Assembly: GCA_016742255.1 (NCBI GenBank)
Contig: JACVCB010000006.1
Coordinates: 105,798 to 169,797 of the forward strand
Direction: 5' to 3'
DNA from: Leptospira sp.
Lineage (GTDB): Bacteria > Spirochaetota > Leptospiria > Leptospirales > Leptospiraceae
DNA length: 64,000 bases
Part shown: piece by piece, positions 52,726 to 63,133 of the stretch
Layout: the number at the start of each line of letters is the position of its first letter
Numbering within the stretch: position 1 is the stretch's first letter
Notes under the pieces: generated by a model
Seen by the model: the letters and a program-made list of their open reading frames with translations, nothing else
Database searches by the model: none
Told to the model about the DNA's origin: nothing
Made by a program: the position numbers and the translations under genes

Positions 52726-52996
52726 ATGGATATTGGTTTTATGTTTGGTTTTGTTTGGTTCTAATTGCCAAGACATAGTGGAACAAAAATGCCAATTAGC
52801 ATGTGAAAAATTTGTCACATGTACAGAAGAGGAACTCAAACTCACTTTGGCACCTGATGTAAAACGCACAGGTAGGATCCAATGTATGGACGGATGTACC
52901 ACTCACAATAGTGATATCCTCCAGTGTTTTGACCAAGAACCAAATTCCTGTAAAGGATTTGGCCAATGTTTAGTTCAAATAGGAACGTTTGAATGA
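52709..52996 (+). CDS. Cys-rich small lipoprotein
   Basis: 95 residues starting with GTG inside the rlmN end. Signal core [11 protein letters not shown], lipobox GSNC (Asn at -1, accepted in spirochaetes). The mature part has eight more cysteines (CQLAC, VTC, QCMDGC, QCF, SC, QCL) in a pattern that suggests four disulfides. It resembles small Cys-rich lipoproteins I have seen in Leptospira. The glycosyltransferase gene starts in its stop codon (ATGA). Function unknown. Confidence 0.75.
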   Translation: MKQQSKWILVLCLVLFGSNCQDIVEQKCQLACEKFVTCTEEELKLTLAPDVKRTGRIQCMDGCTTHNSDILQCFDQEPNSCKGFGQCLVQIGTFE

Positions 52997-54699
52997 AAGA
53001 ATCACTTTCTCCTTCGGAACGCATCTTTTATCGTATTTTGTTACTGATGGCATCTTTGCCGATCTTGTTTACTTTACCACTGGATGTGATTGATATCGAT
53101 AGCGCGCAGTATGCGGGGATCAGCCGTGAACTCGTCCTTTCGAATGATTTTTTCACACTCATTGATAATGGAAGAAGGTATTTGGATAAACCCATCCTTA
53201 CGTTTTGGACCATTGCCACTTCGTTTTTTTTCTTTGGTATTAGTAACATCGCCTTTCGAATCCCAGCGATTTTTGTAAGTTTACTCTCCGTTTATTCGAT
53301 TTACCGAATCACCATACTTTCTGGTGGAAAGGAGAGGCAAGGTTACCTCGCTTCCATTGCGTATCTCCTCGCACCTGGTGTATATGCGATGGTGGTGGAT
53401 CCCAAAATCGATGTGTATCTCACGGCGTATCTTGTATTCACATATCATTTTTATTATTTAGGTAAAAAACAAAATCCCAATTATTTTTACCTGATGTATC
53501 TTATGATGTCGATGGGATTTATCACCAAAGGTCCCATCTCCGTTGTCATTCCAGCCATATCGATTGGAGGGGATATCTTATTCCGAAGGGATTGGAAACT
53601 TTTACTCTCGATGAGAATCCCCACTGGGATTTTTGTATTGGCATCACTTCCAGCACTCTGGTGCTTTTTCTTATTCAAAAACTTCAACTCATACGGGCCC
53701 GTTTTCTTTTTATGGATCCAATCCTTTGGTCGTTTTTATCGCGAGATGTATGATGTGAAGTTTGATCCATTTTATTTTTATAAATCCTTTTCATGGGCTT
53801 TCTTTAGTGGGCTTTTGCCTATGGTCATTTATCTCATTTTCCATTCTTACCAATATACCAAAACATTGGGTTGGAAAGAAATCCTACGTAAGATCCGCGC
53901 CAATGAATACAAAGAAGTGGATTTTGTGATTCCTTTTTGGGTGTTTCTCTTTTTGTTCCTCATCTCGTTTTCCAGATACCCACTCCCACAATATACCTAT
54001 TGGGTATTACCTGGTGCTGCTTTGTACTTTGGGAAAATCATGGAAGAGAGTTTGTTTCAATCCAATGTGACAAGGTTACGTCCCTCGTTTCTCATTGCAG
54101 GGATTGTGTATTTGGTAGGGTATTTTCTCTTCCCTGTATTTGTATCCGAAGTTGGGATTTTGTATTATGTATTCGGAGCCATTGGGATCCTTTTCATTTT
54201 ACTTTCTGCACAACTCATTCCATTGGAAATCTTACTGACCCTTGTGGGTGCGACTTTGTTTTTTAGTGCGATTAGTTTACAATTTTATCCACTCCTCACA
54301 AGTTTCCAACCTTCAAGGGAATTTGGAGCGAAGATAAAAGAATTAGAACCAAATGAGCCAGTCCTATATACCTTCTGGATGTCCAATTCGAAACGTTCCT
54401 ATGGGTTTTATGCCGAACGAAATTTTAGAAATATCTATGATAAGGAAAAATTGGATCGGTTGTGGGCTGAAAAATCGGAACGACTCCTTGTACTCCCATC
54501 TGAAAAGTTACCACAATTGCAAGAGATGGTGGGTTCAGAATACCAAATCATTCCTGTAATGGAAAAAGAATCCTTCAAAGTGGCAACACCTACGATCGCT
54601 TTTCTCAAAAAAGAGACAAGAAACCTGGTCACGAAGAAAATTTCTTTGGTTTGGGTGAAAAAAATGCAGGGGAAATCATTTAAAAACTCGAAAGTATAA
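52993..54699 (+). CDS. ArnT-like glycosyltransferase family 39 membrane protein
   Basis: 568 residues with about ten to twelve TM helices. The first periplasmic loop holds the GT39/ArnT signature: DVIDIDSAQYAGISREL (acidic Asp motif) and GRRYLDKPILTFW (RRYLDKP, acceptor-side). Such enzymes transfer a sugar from polyprenyl phosphate to lipid A, glycans or proteins in the periplasm. The C-terminal 130 residues are soluble (EPVLYTFWMSNSKRSYGFYAERNFR), typical of the family. The terminator at 54731 follows. Confidence 0.86.
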   Translation: MKESLSPSERIFYRILLLMASLPILFTLPLDVIDIDSAQYAGISRELVLSNDFFTLIDNGRRYLDKPILTFWTIATSFFFFGISNIAFRIPAIFVSLLSVYSIYRITILSGGKERQGYLASIAYLLAPGVYAMVVDPKIDVYLTAYLVFTYHFYYLGKKQNPNYFYLMYLMMSMGFITKGPISVVIPAISIGGDILFRRDWKLLLSMRIPTGIFVLASLPALWCFFLFKNFNSYGPVFFLWIQSFGRFYREMYDVKFDPFYFYKSFSWAFFSGLLPMVIYLIFHSYQYTKTLGWKEILRKIRANEYKEVDFVIPFWVFLFLFLISFSRYPLPQYTYWVLPGAALYFGKIMEESLFQSNVTRLRPSFLIAGIVYLVGYFLFPVFVSEVGILYYVFGAIGILFILLSAQLIPLEILLTLVGATLFFSAISLQFYPLLTSFQPSREFGAKIKELEPNEPVLYTFWMSNSKRSYGFYAERNFRNIYDKEKLDRLWAEKSERLLVLPSEKLPQLQEMVGSEYQIIPVMEKESFKVATPTIAFLKKETRNLVTKKISLVWVKKMQGKSFKNSKV

Positions 54700-54730
54700 C
54701 TAGGCTAAATTGTGTAAGTCTGGTTTTTAG

Positions 54731-54765
54731 GGCCCTTCGATGTCAAAATCAGGGCCTTTTTTTTT
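54731..54765 (+). terminator. Intrinsic terminator after the GT39 gene
   Basis: GGCCCT (54731-54736) pairs with AGGGCC (54751-54756) over a 14-base loop and is followed by nine Ts (54757-54765). It closes the rlmN-lipoprotein-GT39 unit. Confidence 0.85.
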
Positions 54766-55034
54766 GTCCCTTCCTACCAAAGCATTCGGTATTTCCCTTT
54801 GATTCCTCATTCTGAATGCATTCAGACTTTCGTATTTCAAATTTCATAACATTTGTTTGGCGGTAATTTGCAGTTTATTTGAGACTAAGTTTCAACTAAG
54901 AAAGTTCAGAAAAAATTTCAGATTATGTCTCTTTTAATGTTTTTTCACAACCAAAACCCTTACATACTTGCTTTTTTTCGGATTTTACCTTTCCTTGTCA
55001 GAAGACAGTGTAAACGGATTCAGGAAATCTGCGA
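54766..55034 (+). promoter_or_regulatory. Control region upstream of the act operon
   Basis: No gene is seen in these 269 bases. They hold a perfect 16-bp palindrome TCTGAATGCATTCAGA (54811-54826) and an imperfect 17-bp one TTGAGACTAAGTTTCAA (54879-54895). A weak Shine-Dalgarno (AGGAAA) lies before the actA ATG. I could not place a convincing -35/-10 pair, so the promoter is probably activator-dependent or weak. Confidence 0.45.
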
Positions 55035-55547
55035 ATGAATATAAAAATACTCAAGATCTCTGTGCCTATCGTTGCGATAGCTGCGTTAGCATATTTGATT
55101 TTTTCACCTAGCCGTTATGTGGGCTATTCACCCGACCAGCCCATCCCCTTCAACCACAAGATACATGCAGGCGATAACAAAATCGATTGTAAGTATTGCC
55201 ATACAGGCGTTGAAAACTCGGCCCATGCCACAGTTCCACCAAGTTCCACTTGTATGAACTGCCATGGAGCAGGTAACGTAGCGGGCAACCAAGAACATGT
55301 TAAGTGGCTCAAAGCACAATACGATAGTAACACTCCAGTTTCCTGGGTGAAGGTCCATGACCAACCAGACTTCGTATACTTCAACCACTCAAGACACGTG
55401 CAACGCGGCGTTGATTGTTCCACATGTCATGGCAACATGGCAGAGATGGTAAAGGTTAGACAGTCCAAGTCCCTCAATATGGGATTTTGTGTCGATTGCC
55501 ATAGAGAGAACAATGCTCCTAACGATTGTTCTACGTGCCACAGATAA
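55035..55547 (+). CDS. actA: Alternative complex III pentahaem cytochrome c subunit ActA
   Basis: 170 residues with an N-terminal TM anchor (about 9-25). Five CxxCH haem motifs are visible: CKYCH, CMNCH, CSTCH, CVDCH and a final CSTCH. Alternative complex III oxidises menaquinol and passes electrons to cytochromes or a terminal oxidase. ActA is the multihaem periplasmic subunit. It begins the actABCDEF run; actB follows after 21 bases. Confidence 0.92.
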   Translation: MNIKILKISVPIVAIAALAYLIFSPSRYVGYSPDQPIPFNHKIHAGDNKIDCKYCHTGVENSAHATVPPSSTCMNCHGAGNVAGNQEHVKWLKAQYDSNTPVSWVKVHDQPDFVYFNHSRHVQRGVDCSTCHGNMAEMVKVRQSKSLNMGFCVDCHRENNAPNDCSTCHR

Positions 55548-55568
55548 TCGGGAGACAAGTAATAATTT

Positions 55569-58500
55569 ATGATGAAAGACGATAGTTTCCAAAAAGAAAA
55601 AAAGTCACTTTGGCAGTCTTACGAACTTCGCGGTACTTCTCGCGAAAAAGAACTCCAAAAACAAGAGTTCTACAAATCACCAGACCCTTTGATTGCTAAA
55701 ATCAAAAAAGGTGACTTTGATAGAAAAACATTCCTTAAGTTTATGGGTGCATCAGTTGTGATGACAACTGTCGGTTGTATCCAAAAACCTGCTGAAAAAA
55801 TTGTTCCTTATGTGAACCTTACCATTAAAAATCCAGACAACAACGAAGTAGAACAATATGACTTCGTAAAACATGGACACTCTTACCACTATGCTTCGGT
55901 ATGTGGTGGTTGTTCTGTTGGTTGTGGGGTACTCGTAAAAGCAAAAGATGGTCGTCCTTTAAAACTCGAAGGAAATCCAAGCCATCCAATTTCAGAAGGT
56001 GCTTTATGTGCTTCTGGACAAGCTTCTATTTTTGATCTTTATGATGCAGACAGAGCAAAAGAACCACAACAAATTGTGAATGGTGTTACTAAGTCGAGCG
56101 ATTGGTTTGTTCTTGATAAAGACGTAAAAGAAAAACTCGCAGCAAACAAAGGTAAGACGGTCGTGGTAACAAAACCACTTACTTCTCCTGCCACAAAAGA
56201 ATTTGTTTCTGAGTTTTTACGTTCTGTTGGTGGTGGAAAACACTTAGAAGTAGCGTTTGCTTCTTCTGATGATGCCATCACAATCGCTCAAGAAAAATCA
56301 TACGGAAAGGCAGTTCTTCCAAACTACCACTTTGACAAAGCAAAAGTGATCCTTTCTATTGATAGTGACTTCTTAAACCAAGTCAACTACCACAATGACT
56401 TTTCAAAACGAAGAGACTTACAAAAAAATTCTAAGTCTTTCAATTCATTTATCGCTGCAGAAACTCACCCGTCTATGACAGGTTCGAATGCAGACCAAAG
56501 AGTTCCATTAAAACCTGGTGACCAAAGAAAGTTCGCTCTTGTAATTGCAAAGGCACTTTCTGATTTGGGAGTGGGTGGGGCAACAGGCGTGTCTGGAATC
56601 AATGTAGAGACAACTGCTTCTGAGCTTGGAATTTCCAAAGAAGTTGTGGTTCGCACTGCAAAAGCACTTGCTTCCGCAAAAGGTGAATCCTTAGTCATTG
56701 CTGGTGGTTCGAACACATTAACAGAAGATGCAGTGGATTTACAAATCGCTGTGAACATGTTAAACAGCATGCTCGGTAACGATGGCAAAACCATCGACGT
56801 TGGAAATCCTTTGAAAGAAGGAAAATCAGGCTACGCTGAAAACTTAAAATCCCTCGCAAAAGACCTAAAAGAAAGAAAGGCTGGTGTGGTCATTCTTTAC
56901 GGTGTGAACCCAGTTTACGAAGCGCCAAATGGAGATGAGTGGAAAAAACTCCTTCATGAAGCAGCACAAGTGGTTCAAGTTTCTGACCGTGCGGATGAAA
57001 CAGCACTTGCATCGAACTGGCTTGCTCCTATATCACACTTCCTTGAGTCTTGGGGTGATAACGAATCCGTAGCAGGGATTGTATCGGTTCAACAACCAAC
57101 AATTCGACCTCTTTTCCAATCCAAAGCATTTGAAGATATGCTCATTGGATGGGCAGGTGGAAAGTTACTTGGATCCGAGTCTCTTTACGAATACCTCAAA
57201 TCAAAATATTCTAAAAAAACCAACTGGGAAGATTTGCTCAGAAAAGGTGTCCTTGTTTCTGGAAATCCAAAAGCAGACAAGGGTGGTCGTTCTTTCCGTG
57301 GAACCATCGCACCTCTATCTGCATCTAAGTCTGGTTTGACTGTGTCTCTCTATGAAAACACAGGAATCGGAACTGGAGAAAGAGCAAACAACTCCCAACT
57401 CCAAGAACTTCCAGATCCAGTATCGAAAGTGACTTGGGACAATTATGTTGCTATCAGCCCACAATACTCTCGTTCTTCGGGAATCAAACTCAATGACGTA
57501 GTGACTGTGACTGTAAATGGAAAGTCGTTCGAACTTCCAGCTCTTGTCCAACCTGGTCTTCACCCAGAAGCAGTGGGAATTGCTCTTGGATACGGAAGAA
57601 CAAATGTGGGTGAGATCGGAAACGGTGTTGGTAAAAATGCAAGTATCCTTGCAACAGAAGTAAACGGATCTTATGTTTACTCTGGTTTATCTATCACACT
57701 TTCTCCAACAGGTAAAAAATACAAACTCGCTACCACTCAGGACCACCATATGATGAGCCCTGGTGTGATGATGGGTGTGGAATGGAAAGAGAGACCTCTT
57801 ATCATTTCCGCAAAACTACAAGACTATACTAAAAATCCAAGTGCCGGAATTCCTGAGCCTGAGATTCCAAAAATCTTAATCGATGGAAAACTACAAAGAG
57901 CACAAGGAGCAAACGCTCCTTCTGACCAACCAGGAAGTCAGTTTGCATACCCAGGATACAAATGGGGTATGGCAGTTGATTTAACTTCTTGTTCTGGTTG
58001 TGGTGCTTGTGTGGTTGCATGTAACATCGAAAACAACGTGCCAATGGTAGGTCGTGACGAAGTGCGTATGGGTCGTGAGATGCATTGGCTTCGGATTGAC
58101 CGTTACTACATCGGTGATCCTGAAAAACCAGAATCACTCGAAATTGCACACCAACCACTCATGTGCCAACATTGTGATAACGCTCCTTGTGAGACAGTTT
58201 GTCCAGTGGCTGCAACTGTTCACAGTTCGGAAGGAACCAATGATATGGTTTACAACCGTTGTGTGGGAACACGTTACTGCTCGAACAACTGCCCTTACAA
58301 AGTGCGTCGTTTTAACTGGTTAGAACATTGGAATGAACACAGCTTACTCGGAGAGTCAATGCCTACCTTTAAGGCTCGTCCTCCAAGAAACTTAGGCCTT
58401 AACCCAGATGTAACCGTTCGTTCACGTGGTGTCATGGAAAAATGTAACTTCTGTGCGTCTCGTGTTGCTGAGAAAAAAATCGCAGCGAAAAACGAAGGAC

Positions 58501-58697
58501 GAACTCTGAAAGATGGCGAAGTGAAAGCCGCTTGTGAACAAACATGTGCATCTGGTGCCATTGTGTTCGGTAACGTAAATGATCCTGAATCAAAAGTAGC
58601 GAAGCTCTTGAAAGACCCTAGGTCTTACAAACTTCTGGAATACCTAAACATCGGACCTGCCGTCAGTTATTTGACCCGAGTTCGAAACGAAGTTTAA
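55569..58697 (+). CDS. actB: Alternative complex III molybdopterin-like/iron-sulfur subunit ActB
   Basis: 1042 residues. The N-terminus has [11 protein letters not shown] (51-60), a Tat-like motif with a single Arg-Lys, and a lipobox-like VGC with Cys70. The first 700 residues are a molybdopterin oxidoreductase-like domain that in this family carries no cofactor. The C-terminal part has four Fe-S cluster cysteine sets: [35 protein letters not shown] and CNFC with CEQTC. Family length and order fit ActB. Confidence 0.92.
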   Translation: MMKDDSFQKEKKSLWQSYELRGTSREKELQKQEFYKSPDPLIAKIKKGDFDRKTFLKFMGASVVMTTVGCIQKPAEKIVPYVNLTIKNPDNNEVEQYDFVKHGHSYHYASVCGGCSVGCGVLVKAKDGRPLKLEGNPSHPISEGALCASGQASIFDLYDADRAKEPQQIVNGVTKSSDWFVLDKDVKEKLAANKGKTVVVTKPLTSPATKEFVSEFLRSVGGGKHLEVAFASSDDAITIAQEKSYGKAVLPNYHFDKAKVILSIDSDFLNQVNYHNDFSKRRDLQKNSKSFNSFIAAETHPSMTGSNADQRVPLKPGDQRKFALVIAKALSDLGVGGATGVSGINVETTASELGISKEVVVRTAKALASAKGESLVIAGGSNTLTEDAVDLQIAVNMLNSMLGNDGKTIDVGNPLKEGKSGYAENLKSLAKDLKERKAGVVILYGVNPVYEAPNGDEWKKLLHEAAQVVQVSDRADETALASNWLAPISHFLESWGDNESVAGIVSVQQPTIRPLFQSKAFEDMLIGWAGGKLLGSESLYEYLKSKYSKKTNWEDLLRKGVLVSGNPKADKGGRSFRGTIAPLSASKSGLTVSLYENTGIGTGERANNSQLQELPDPVSKVTWDNYVAISPQYSRSSGIKLNDVVTVTVNGKSFELPALVQPGLHPEAVGIALGYGRTNVGEIGNGVGKNASILATEVNGSYVYSGLSITLSPTGKKYKLATTQDHHMMSPGVMMGVEWKERPLIISAKLQDYTKNPSAGIPEPEIPKILIDGKLQRAQGANAPSDQPGSQFAYPGYKWGMAVDLTSCSGCGACVVACNIENNVPMVGRDEVRMGREMHWLRIDRYYIGDPEKPESLEIAHQPLMCQHCDNAPCETVCPVAATVHSSEGTNDMVYNRCVGTRYCSNNCPYKVRRFNWLEHWNEHSLLGESMPTFKARPPRNLGLNPDVTVRSRGVMEKCNFCASRVAEKKIAAKNEGRTLKDGEVKAACEQTCASGAIVFGNVNDPESKVAKLLKDPRSYKLLEYLNIGPAVSYLTRVRNEV

Positions 58698-58716
58698 CAG
58701 GGAGAACACAAAGGGA

Positions 58717-60090
58717 ATGTCATTAACACAAGCAGTTAGAGATAAATTAGATATCCCCGACCTGGTAACAGGCGGGAAATCGCTTAAAGATGTAACCGTT
58801 GATATCGCAAAACCAAACGAAGATTTCCCAACCAAACTTTGGTGGAATACTTTCCTTTTGGTTTTGACGATCACCCTGATCGACGTAGCCATTATCGGTT
58901 ATTTGTTTTACGAAGGTCTTTACCTACTCGGGATCAACAACCCAGTGGGTTGGGGATTTTTCGTCGTCAACTTCGTATTTTGGATTGGTATCGGTCACGC
59001 AGGAACATTGATTTCTGCGGTATTATACCTCTTCCGCCAAGGTTGGAGAACAGGGATTAACCGTGCCGCAGAAGCGATGACAATCTTTGCCGTACTCGTT
59101 GCAGCATCGAACCTCATCCTCCACGTAGGACGTCCATGGCTCGGATTCTGGCTCTTTCCCTATCCAAACGAAAGAGGACCACTTTGGGTGAACTTCCGTT
59201 CCCCTCTGATTTGGGACACGTTTGCGGTATCGACTTACCTTTCCATTTCCATGGTATTCTGGTACTTAGGTCTCATTCCTGACCTTGCGACCCTTAGGGA
59301 TCGTGCGACAGAAACTTGGAGAAAGAACTTATACAACGTCTTAGCCTTTGGTTGGGTTGGATCGGCAAGAGCTTGGTCTCATTTGGAAATCGTTTCCATG
59401 ATCCTTGCAGCTCTTTCTACTCCACTTGTTCTTTCGGTGCACACCATCGTATCCTTCGACTTCGCTGTTTCCATCCTTCCTGGTTGGCACACGACCATCT
59501 TCCCTCCATACTTCGTTGCCGGTGCGATTTTCTCCGGATTTGCGATGGTGGTAACACTTATGGTCATTGCTCGTGAAGTGTTTAACTTAAAGAACTACAT
59601 CACGATGAAACACTTGGACAACATGAACAAAATCATGATGGTAACAGGACTGATTGTGGGACTTGCGTATGGAACAGAGTTTTTCATCGCTTGGTATTCT
59701 GGAAACGAATACGAAGTGTTTGCATTCTGGAACAGAGCTTTTGGACCATATGGTTGGGCTTACTTCATTATGATTTCCTGTAACGTGCTTTCTCCACAGG
59801 TGTTCTGGTTCCGCAAACTTCGTTACAACATCCCTGTGATGTTTGTTGCCTCACTTGTAGTGAACGTGGGTATGTGGTTCGAACGTTTTGTGATCATGAT
59901 GACACTGAACCGAGACTTTTTACCATCCAGCTGGGCTATGTATACACCGACTCTTTTCGACTACGCGATGTTAATCGGAACGTTCGGTATCTTCTTTACT
60001 CTCTTCCTTCTCTGGTGCCGAATTATGCCAGTGATTGCGATTGCAGAAGTAAAAACAGTGATGCCACAAAAAGAAGGAGCACACCACTAG
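58717..60090 (+). CDS. actC: Alternative complex III NrfD-like membrane subunit ActC
   Basis: 457 residues with about ten TM helices. NrfD/PsrC family, the quinol-binding membrane partner of ActB. Typical segments are [41 protein letters not shown] and [19 protein letters not shown]. It starts 19 bases after actB. ActF is its paralogue in the same operon. Confidence 0.92.
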   Translation: MSLTQAVRDKLDIPDLVTGGKSLKDVTVDIAKPNEDFPTKLWWNTFLLVLTITLIDVAIIGYLFYEGLYLLGINNPVGWGFFVVNFVFWIGIGHAGTLISAVLYLFRQGWRTGINRAAEAMTIFAVLVAASNLILHVGRPWLGFWLFPYPNERGPLWVNFRSPLIWDTFAVSTYLSISMVFWYLGLIPDLATLRDRATETWRKNLYNVLAFGWVGSARAWSHLEIVSMILAALSTPLVLSVHTIVSFDFAVSILPGWHTTIFPPYFVAGAIFSGFAMVVTLMVIAREVFNLKNYITMKHLDNMNKIMMVTGLIVGLAYGTEFFIAWYSGNEYEVFAFWNRAFGPYGWAYFIMISCNVLSPQVFWFRKLRYNIPVMFVASLVVNVGMWFERFVIMMTLNRDFLPSSWAMYTPTLFDYAMLIGTFGIFFTLFLLWCRIMPVIAIAEVKTVMPQKEGAHH

Positions 60091-60091
60091 T

Positions 60092-60658
60092 ATGTATCTT
60101 CCAAAATTAGAACAGTTTCATAAATACAAAGAAATGGATGAAGGAGTTCTCGGAATTTTCGATACTCCAGAAGCCATTATGCATGCTGCGGAAAAAACAA
60201 AGGCAAAGGATTACATCGGTTTTGATTGTATCCTCCCTTACCCAGTGCATGGAATTGACGAAGCCATGGGAACTCCTAGATCAGGACTCCCTTGGGTCAC
60301 TTTCTTTGCCGGGATTTTTGGATGCACGATTGGAATTTTGTTCCAATACTTAACACATGCACATGACTGGCCTCTCAATATCTCGGGAAAAGCTCTCAAC
60401 GCTTGGTTTGCCTATGTGCCAATCATCTTTGAATTAACTGTATTTGCCGCAGGGATTTATACAGTAGCTGCTTTATGTTTTTTAAGCGGTATTCCCAAAG
60501 CGACACGTCGAATTCTGCACCCAGATTTGACGTCTCATAAATTCGGTCTTTGGATTCCAAAGTCTGCCAAAGGTTATAACGAATCCGATGTGGTTTCGTT
60601 TGTGAAAAGTCTTGGCGGATCCGAAGTAACCGTTGTGAAACCGGAGAACCAAAAATGA
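60092..60658 (+). CDS. actD: Alternative complex III subunit ActD
   Basis: 188 residues, starting one base after the actC stop. DUF3341-type: a cytoplasmic N-terminal domain (LGIFDTPEAIMHAAEKTK, FDCILPYPVHGIDEAMG) then two TM helices (about 66-86 and 105-130). The C-terminal tail is short and hydrophilic. ActD is a structural subunit of the complex. Its stop overlaps the actE start (ATGA). Confidence 0.92.
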   Translation: MYLPKLEQFHKYKEMDEGVLGIFDTPEAIMHAAEKTKAKDYIGFDCILPYPVHGIDEAMGTPRSGLPWVTFFAGIFGCTIGILFQYLTHAHDWPLNISGKALNAWFAYVPIIFELTVFAAGIYTVAALCFLSGIPKATRRILHPDLTSHKFGLWIPKSAKGYNESDVVSFVKSLGGSEVTVVKPENQK

Positions 60659-61242
60659 AACAAAACATCTTTCGAGTTTTCGCACTTGTGGCGTTAGTTT
60701 TTGTCGCAAACTGTGATTATAAAACTCCCGTTTATGAATACTTTCCGAATATGTATGACTCTCCTGCAAGAGAATCACAAGAAGCGGATTCATTTGCTTC
60801 CAATGGTTCAGCTTCAAGGATTCCACCAAAAGGTGCGATCCCAGTAGGATACTTTCCATACCCATATGCGGCAGAAGCAACTCCTGATACCCTTCCTGGT
60901 CCAGACAAAGGATTAAAAAATCCAATTGGAAAGGTGAGTTTAGGGGATTTGATGATTGGGGAAAAACGTTACCAAACTTATTGCACTCCTTGTCATGGTG
61001 TGCAAGGTCTTGGAAACGGAGCTGTTGTAGGGCCTGCACCAAAGTTCCAACAACCACCTCCTTCTGTTGTTTCTGATAAAATCCGCGGTTGGTCCGATGG
61101 ACAAATTTACCACATCATCACGATGGGTCGAGGTCTCATGGGAAGTTATGCTTACCAAATCGAACCAGAAGACAGATGGAAGCTCATCGCTTACATCCGC
61201 AAACTTCAAGAATATGAAGTGAAAAATAAAAAGGCGAACTAG
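60655..61242 (+). CDS. actE: Alternative complex III monohaem cytochrome c subunit ActE
   Basis: 195 residues. A lipoprotein signal (about 1-20) ends in VANC, with Asn at -1. One CxxCH (CTPCH, about residue 112) is followed by GVQGLGNG and a likely axial Met in the ITMGRGLMGSYA segment. It is the monohaem c-type subunit of the complex and probably hands electrons to the terminal oxidase or soluble cytochromes. actF begins 8 bases later. Confidence 0.92.
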   Translation: MKQNIFRVFALVALVFVANCDYKTPVYEYFPNMYDSPARESQEADSFASNGSASRIPPKGAIPVGYFPYPYAAEATPDTLPGPDKGLKNPIGKVSLGDLMIGEKRYQTYCTPCHGVQGLGNGAVVGPAPKFQQPPPSVVSDKIRGWSDGQIYHIITMGRGLMGSYAYQIEPEDRWKLIAYIRKLQEYEVKNKKAN

Positions 61243-61250
61243 GGGAAATT

Positions 61251-62501
61251 ATGAGCTCTACAAAAGCAGCGAAACTAGACGAAACATTATTGCAGTTTAA
61301 ACTGCCAGGGTCCCTTCGTAATGCCCTCATTGCCATGATCGGAATTGGAGTGGTGAGTTTCCTCATCGCCTTTTTTGGATTTGGTCATGAGACGTCTCGT
61401 CACATGGACGAAGCTGGTCATTTCCACCATACGAATTTAGGATACCATATCTTACTCATTGGTGCTTACTTTGTGATCGGACTTTCCATCACAGGGATTT
61501 TCTTCACAGCGATCCAACACCTAACAGGCTCACAGTGGTCGGTGACTGTTCGTAGGATTTTCGAAACTTACGGACTTTTTGCACCTGTTGCTGGACTTCT
61601 ACTCGTGGGAGTGATCTTTGGAATGCATGATCTGTATGAGTGGGCAGATGCGACGGTTCGTGAAAACGACCACCTCATCCACCACAAATCTGGTTACTTA
61701 AATCCAACTTCTTTCATCATCCGATGTGTACTTTTCATTGGAGTATGGTCAGTATTTGCTTACATCTTCCATGGAAAGTCAGTCGGCCAAGACAAAGATA
61801 AGGTTGTGGATACAACGAAGACTCTTGCTAAGATTTCGGGAGGATTTATCCTCTTCTTTGCACTTTCATGGTGTCTCATGTCCTTTGACCTTCTCATGTC
61901 ACTTTCCCCACATTGGTTTTCCACTATGTTTGGTGTGTATGCATTTGCTGGCGCATTCCAAACATCTCTTGCATCGTATTTGATTGTCATTGCGATTCTC
62001 AAGAAAAATGGATACCTCGGGGAAGCAGTGAATGAAAACCATTACCATGACATTTCAAAGTTTTTACTTGGTATGACAACTTTCTGGGCGTATGTTGGAT
62101 TCTCACAATTTATGCTCATTTGGTATGCAAACATCCCAGAAGAAACTTTCTTTTACGAGATGCGTATGACAGGTGGTTGGGGATACACAACATTACTTCT
62201 TCCATTTGTGAAGTTTGTAATTCCTTTCCTTTTGTTACTCAATCGTCCGAACAAACGAAACATTGATTTCCTTTGGAAATTAGCTGCATGGATTCTGACT
62301 GTTCAGTTCTTTGAACTTTTCTGGTTGGTTTTCCCTGCAAACTTTGAAAAATTTTCAATCTTACACTTTGTTTTAGCCTTTGGCGGAACAGTGGGAGTTG
62401 TTGGTCTTTTTGGTTTCTTCGTCTTCAAAAAGTTCGAAAAACATAGTTTAGTTCCGGTCGGTGACCCTCGTTTAGATGAGTGCCTTCACCACCACCAATA
62501 G
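61251..62501 (+). CDS. actF: Alternative complex III membrane subunit ActF
   Basis: 416 residues with about ten TM helices, a paralogue of ActC in the NrfD group. Segments GAYFVIGLSITGIFFTAIQHLTG, CLMSFDLLMSLSPHWFSTMFGVY and VGFSQFMLIWYANIPEE are typical. It is the second quinol-side membrane subunit. The SH3-like lipoprotein gene starts 10 bases after its stop. Confidence 0.92.
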   Translation: MSSTKAAKLDETLLQFKLPGSLRNALIAMIGIGVVSFLIAFFGFGHETSRHMDEAGHFHHTNLGYHILLIGAYFVIGLSITGIFFTAIQHLTGSQWSVTVRRIFETYGLFAPVAGLLLVGVIFGMHDLYEWADATVRENDHLIHHKSGYLNPTSFIIRCVLFIGVWSVFAYIFHGKSVGQDKDKVVDTTKTLAKISGGFILFFALSWCLMSFDLLMSLSPHWFSTMFGVYAFAGAFQTSLASYLIVIAILKKNGYLGEAVNENHYHDISKFLLGMTTFWAYVGFSQFMLIWYANIPEETFFYEMRMTGGWGYTTLLLPFVKFVIPFLLLLNRPNKRNIDFLWKLAAWILTVQFFELFWLVFPANFEKFSILHFVLAFGGTVGVVGLFGFFVFKKFEKHSLVPVGDPRLDECLHHHQ

Positions 62502-62511
62502 GAGAATTGTT

Positions 62512-63027
62512 TTGAAACTGAAATTAGTAGCATTCTTGATCGTTGGGATGAGCGTAACAGCTTGTTCCAAAAACGCAGAGGTAACTTGGCATAAAAATTG
62601 TGATGCCAAAACCAACAAAGCAAGTTTGGATTTTACTGTTCCTTTGTATTCAGAACCAGATTCTAATTCTAAGGTGGTAGAATTTGTTCCAGTAGGAACT
62701 GTTGTAAAAGTATTCGAAGCTCGTAACCATAACGTTTGGGCACCAAAATACTTTATCAAAGTTCAAACTGCAAAAAACGAAGGTTATATGAGCCCAAGAT
62801 GTTTTGTAGTGGGACAAGATCCGGCAAACAGTGTTTGGAGATTTTCCAAAGGACTCGTAACAGATTCAAAACCTTTTTACGATCCAAGTGACAAAGCTCA
62901 TTATCCTAGAGGGACTGAGTATGGAAATTTGAAGGACCTTCCGAAGGAAAAAATTCCTCTTTCTGAACTCTCAAAAGGTTTGGAAGAAGAAACTTACGTA
63001 AACAAAAACATGTTGAAACAAAACTAA
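62512..63027 (+). CDS. Lipoprotein with bacterial SH3-like domain
   Basis: 171 residues from the TTG at 62512, which has AGGAG seven bases upstream. A frame from 62476 would overlap actF and break the signal. The signal ends in the lipobox VTAC. After a short linker comes an SH3b-like barrel (VPLYSEPDSNSKVVEFVPVG, FIKVQTAKNEGYMSPRCFV), then a charged tail. It lies where other organisms have small act genes (actG/H) but is not similar to those I know. It is a likely accessory protein of the complex or its assembly. Confidence 0.8.
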   Translation: MKLKLVAFLIVGMSVTACSKNAEVTWHKNCDAKTNKASLDFTVPLYSEPDSNSKVVEFVPVGTVVKVFEARNHNVWAPKYFIKVQTAKNEGYMSPRCFVVGQDPANSVWRFSKGLVTDSKPFYDPSDKAHYPRGTEYGNLKDLPKEKIPLSELSKGLEEETYVNKNMLKQN

Positions 63028-63047
63028 GTTTACAAAGTTAACTAAGG

Positions 63048-63071
63048 TTTGGCGGAGTTTACTCTGCCAAA
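63048..63071 (+). other. Ten-base-pair hairpin upstream of the act terminator
   Basis: TTTGGCGGAG (63048-63057) pairs with CTCTGCCAAA (63062-63071) with one G-T wobble and a four-base loop. A short TTT follows. It may add to termination or protect the 3' end of the act mRNA. Confidence 0.6.
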
Positions 63072-63080
63072 TTTAGGATA

Positions 63081-63114
63081 AAAGACCCAAGGGAAACTAA
63101 GGGTCTTTTTTTTT
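63081..63114 (+). terminator. Intrinsic terminator of the act operon
   Basis: AAAGACCC (63081-63088) pairs with GGGTCTTT (63101-63108) over a 12-base loop, followed by a T-run to 63114. On the other strand GGGTC is followed by TTT, so it could also serve the convergent gene at 63134. Confidence 0.85.
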
Positions 63115-63133
63115 GAGGGTTGCGAAGATTCTT

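Noticed and set aside
55124..55423. A 99-codon minus-strand open frame within actA
   Set aside because: Actual haem motifs are on the plus strand, and the antisense frame has no independent support.
60482..61057. A 191-codon minus-strand open frame over actD and actE
   Set aside because: It lies entirely within well-identified cytochrome genes in the sense direction and has no recognisable protein features.
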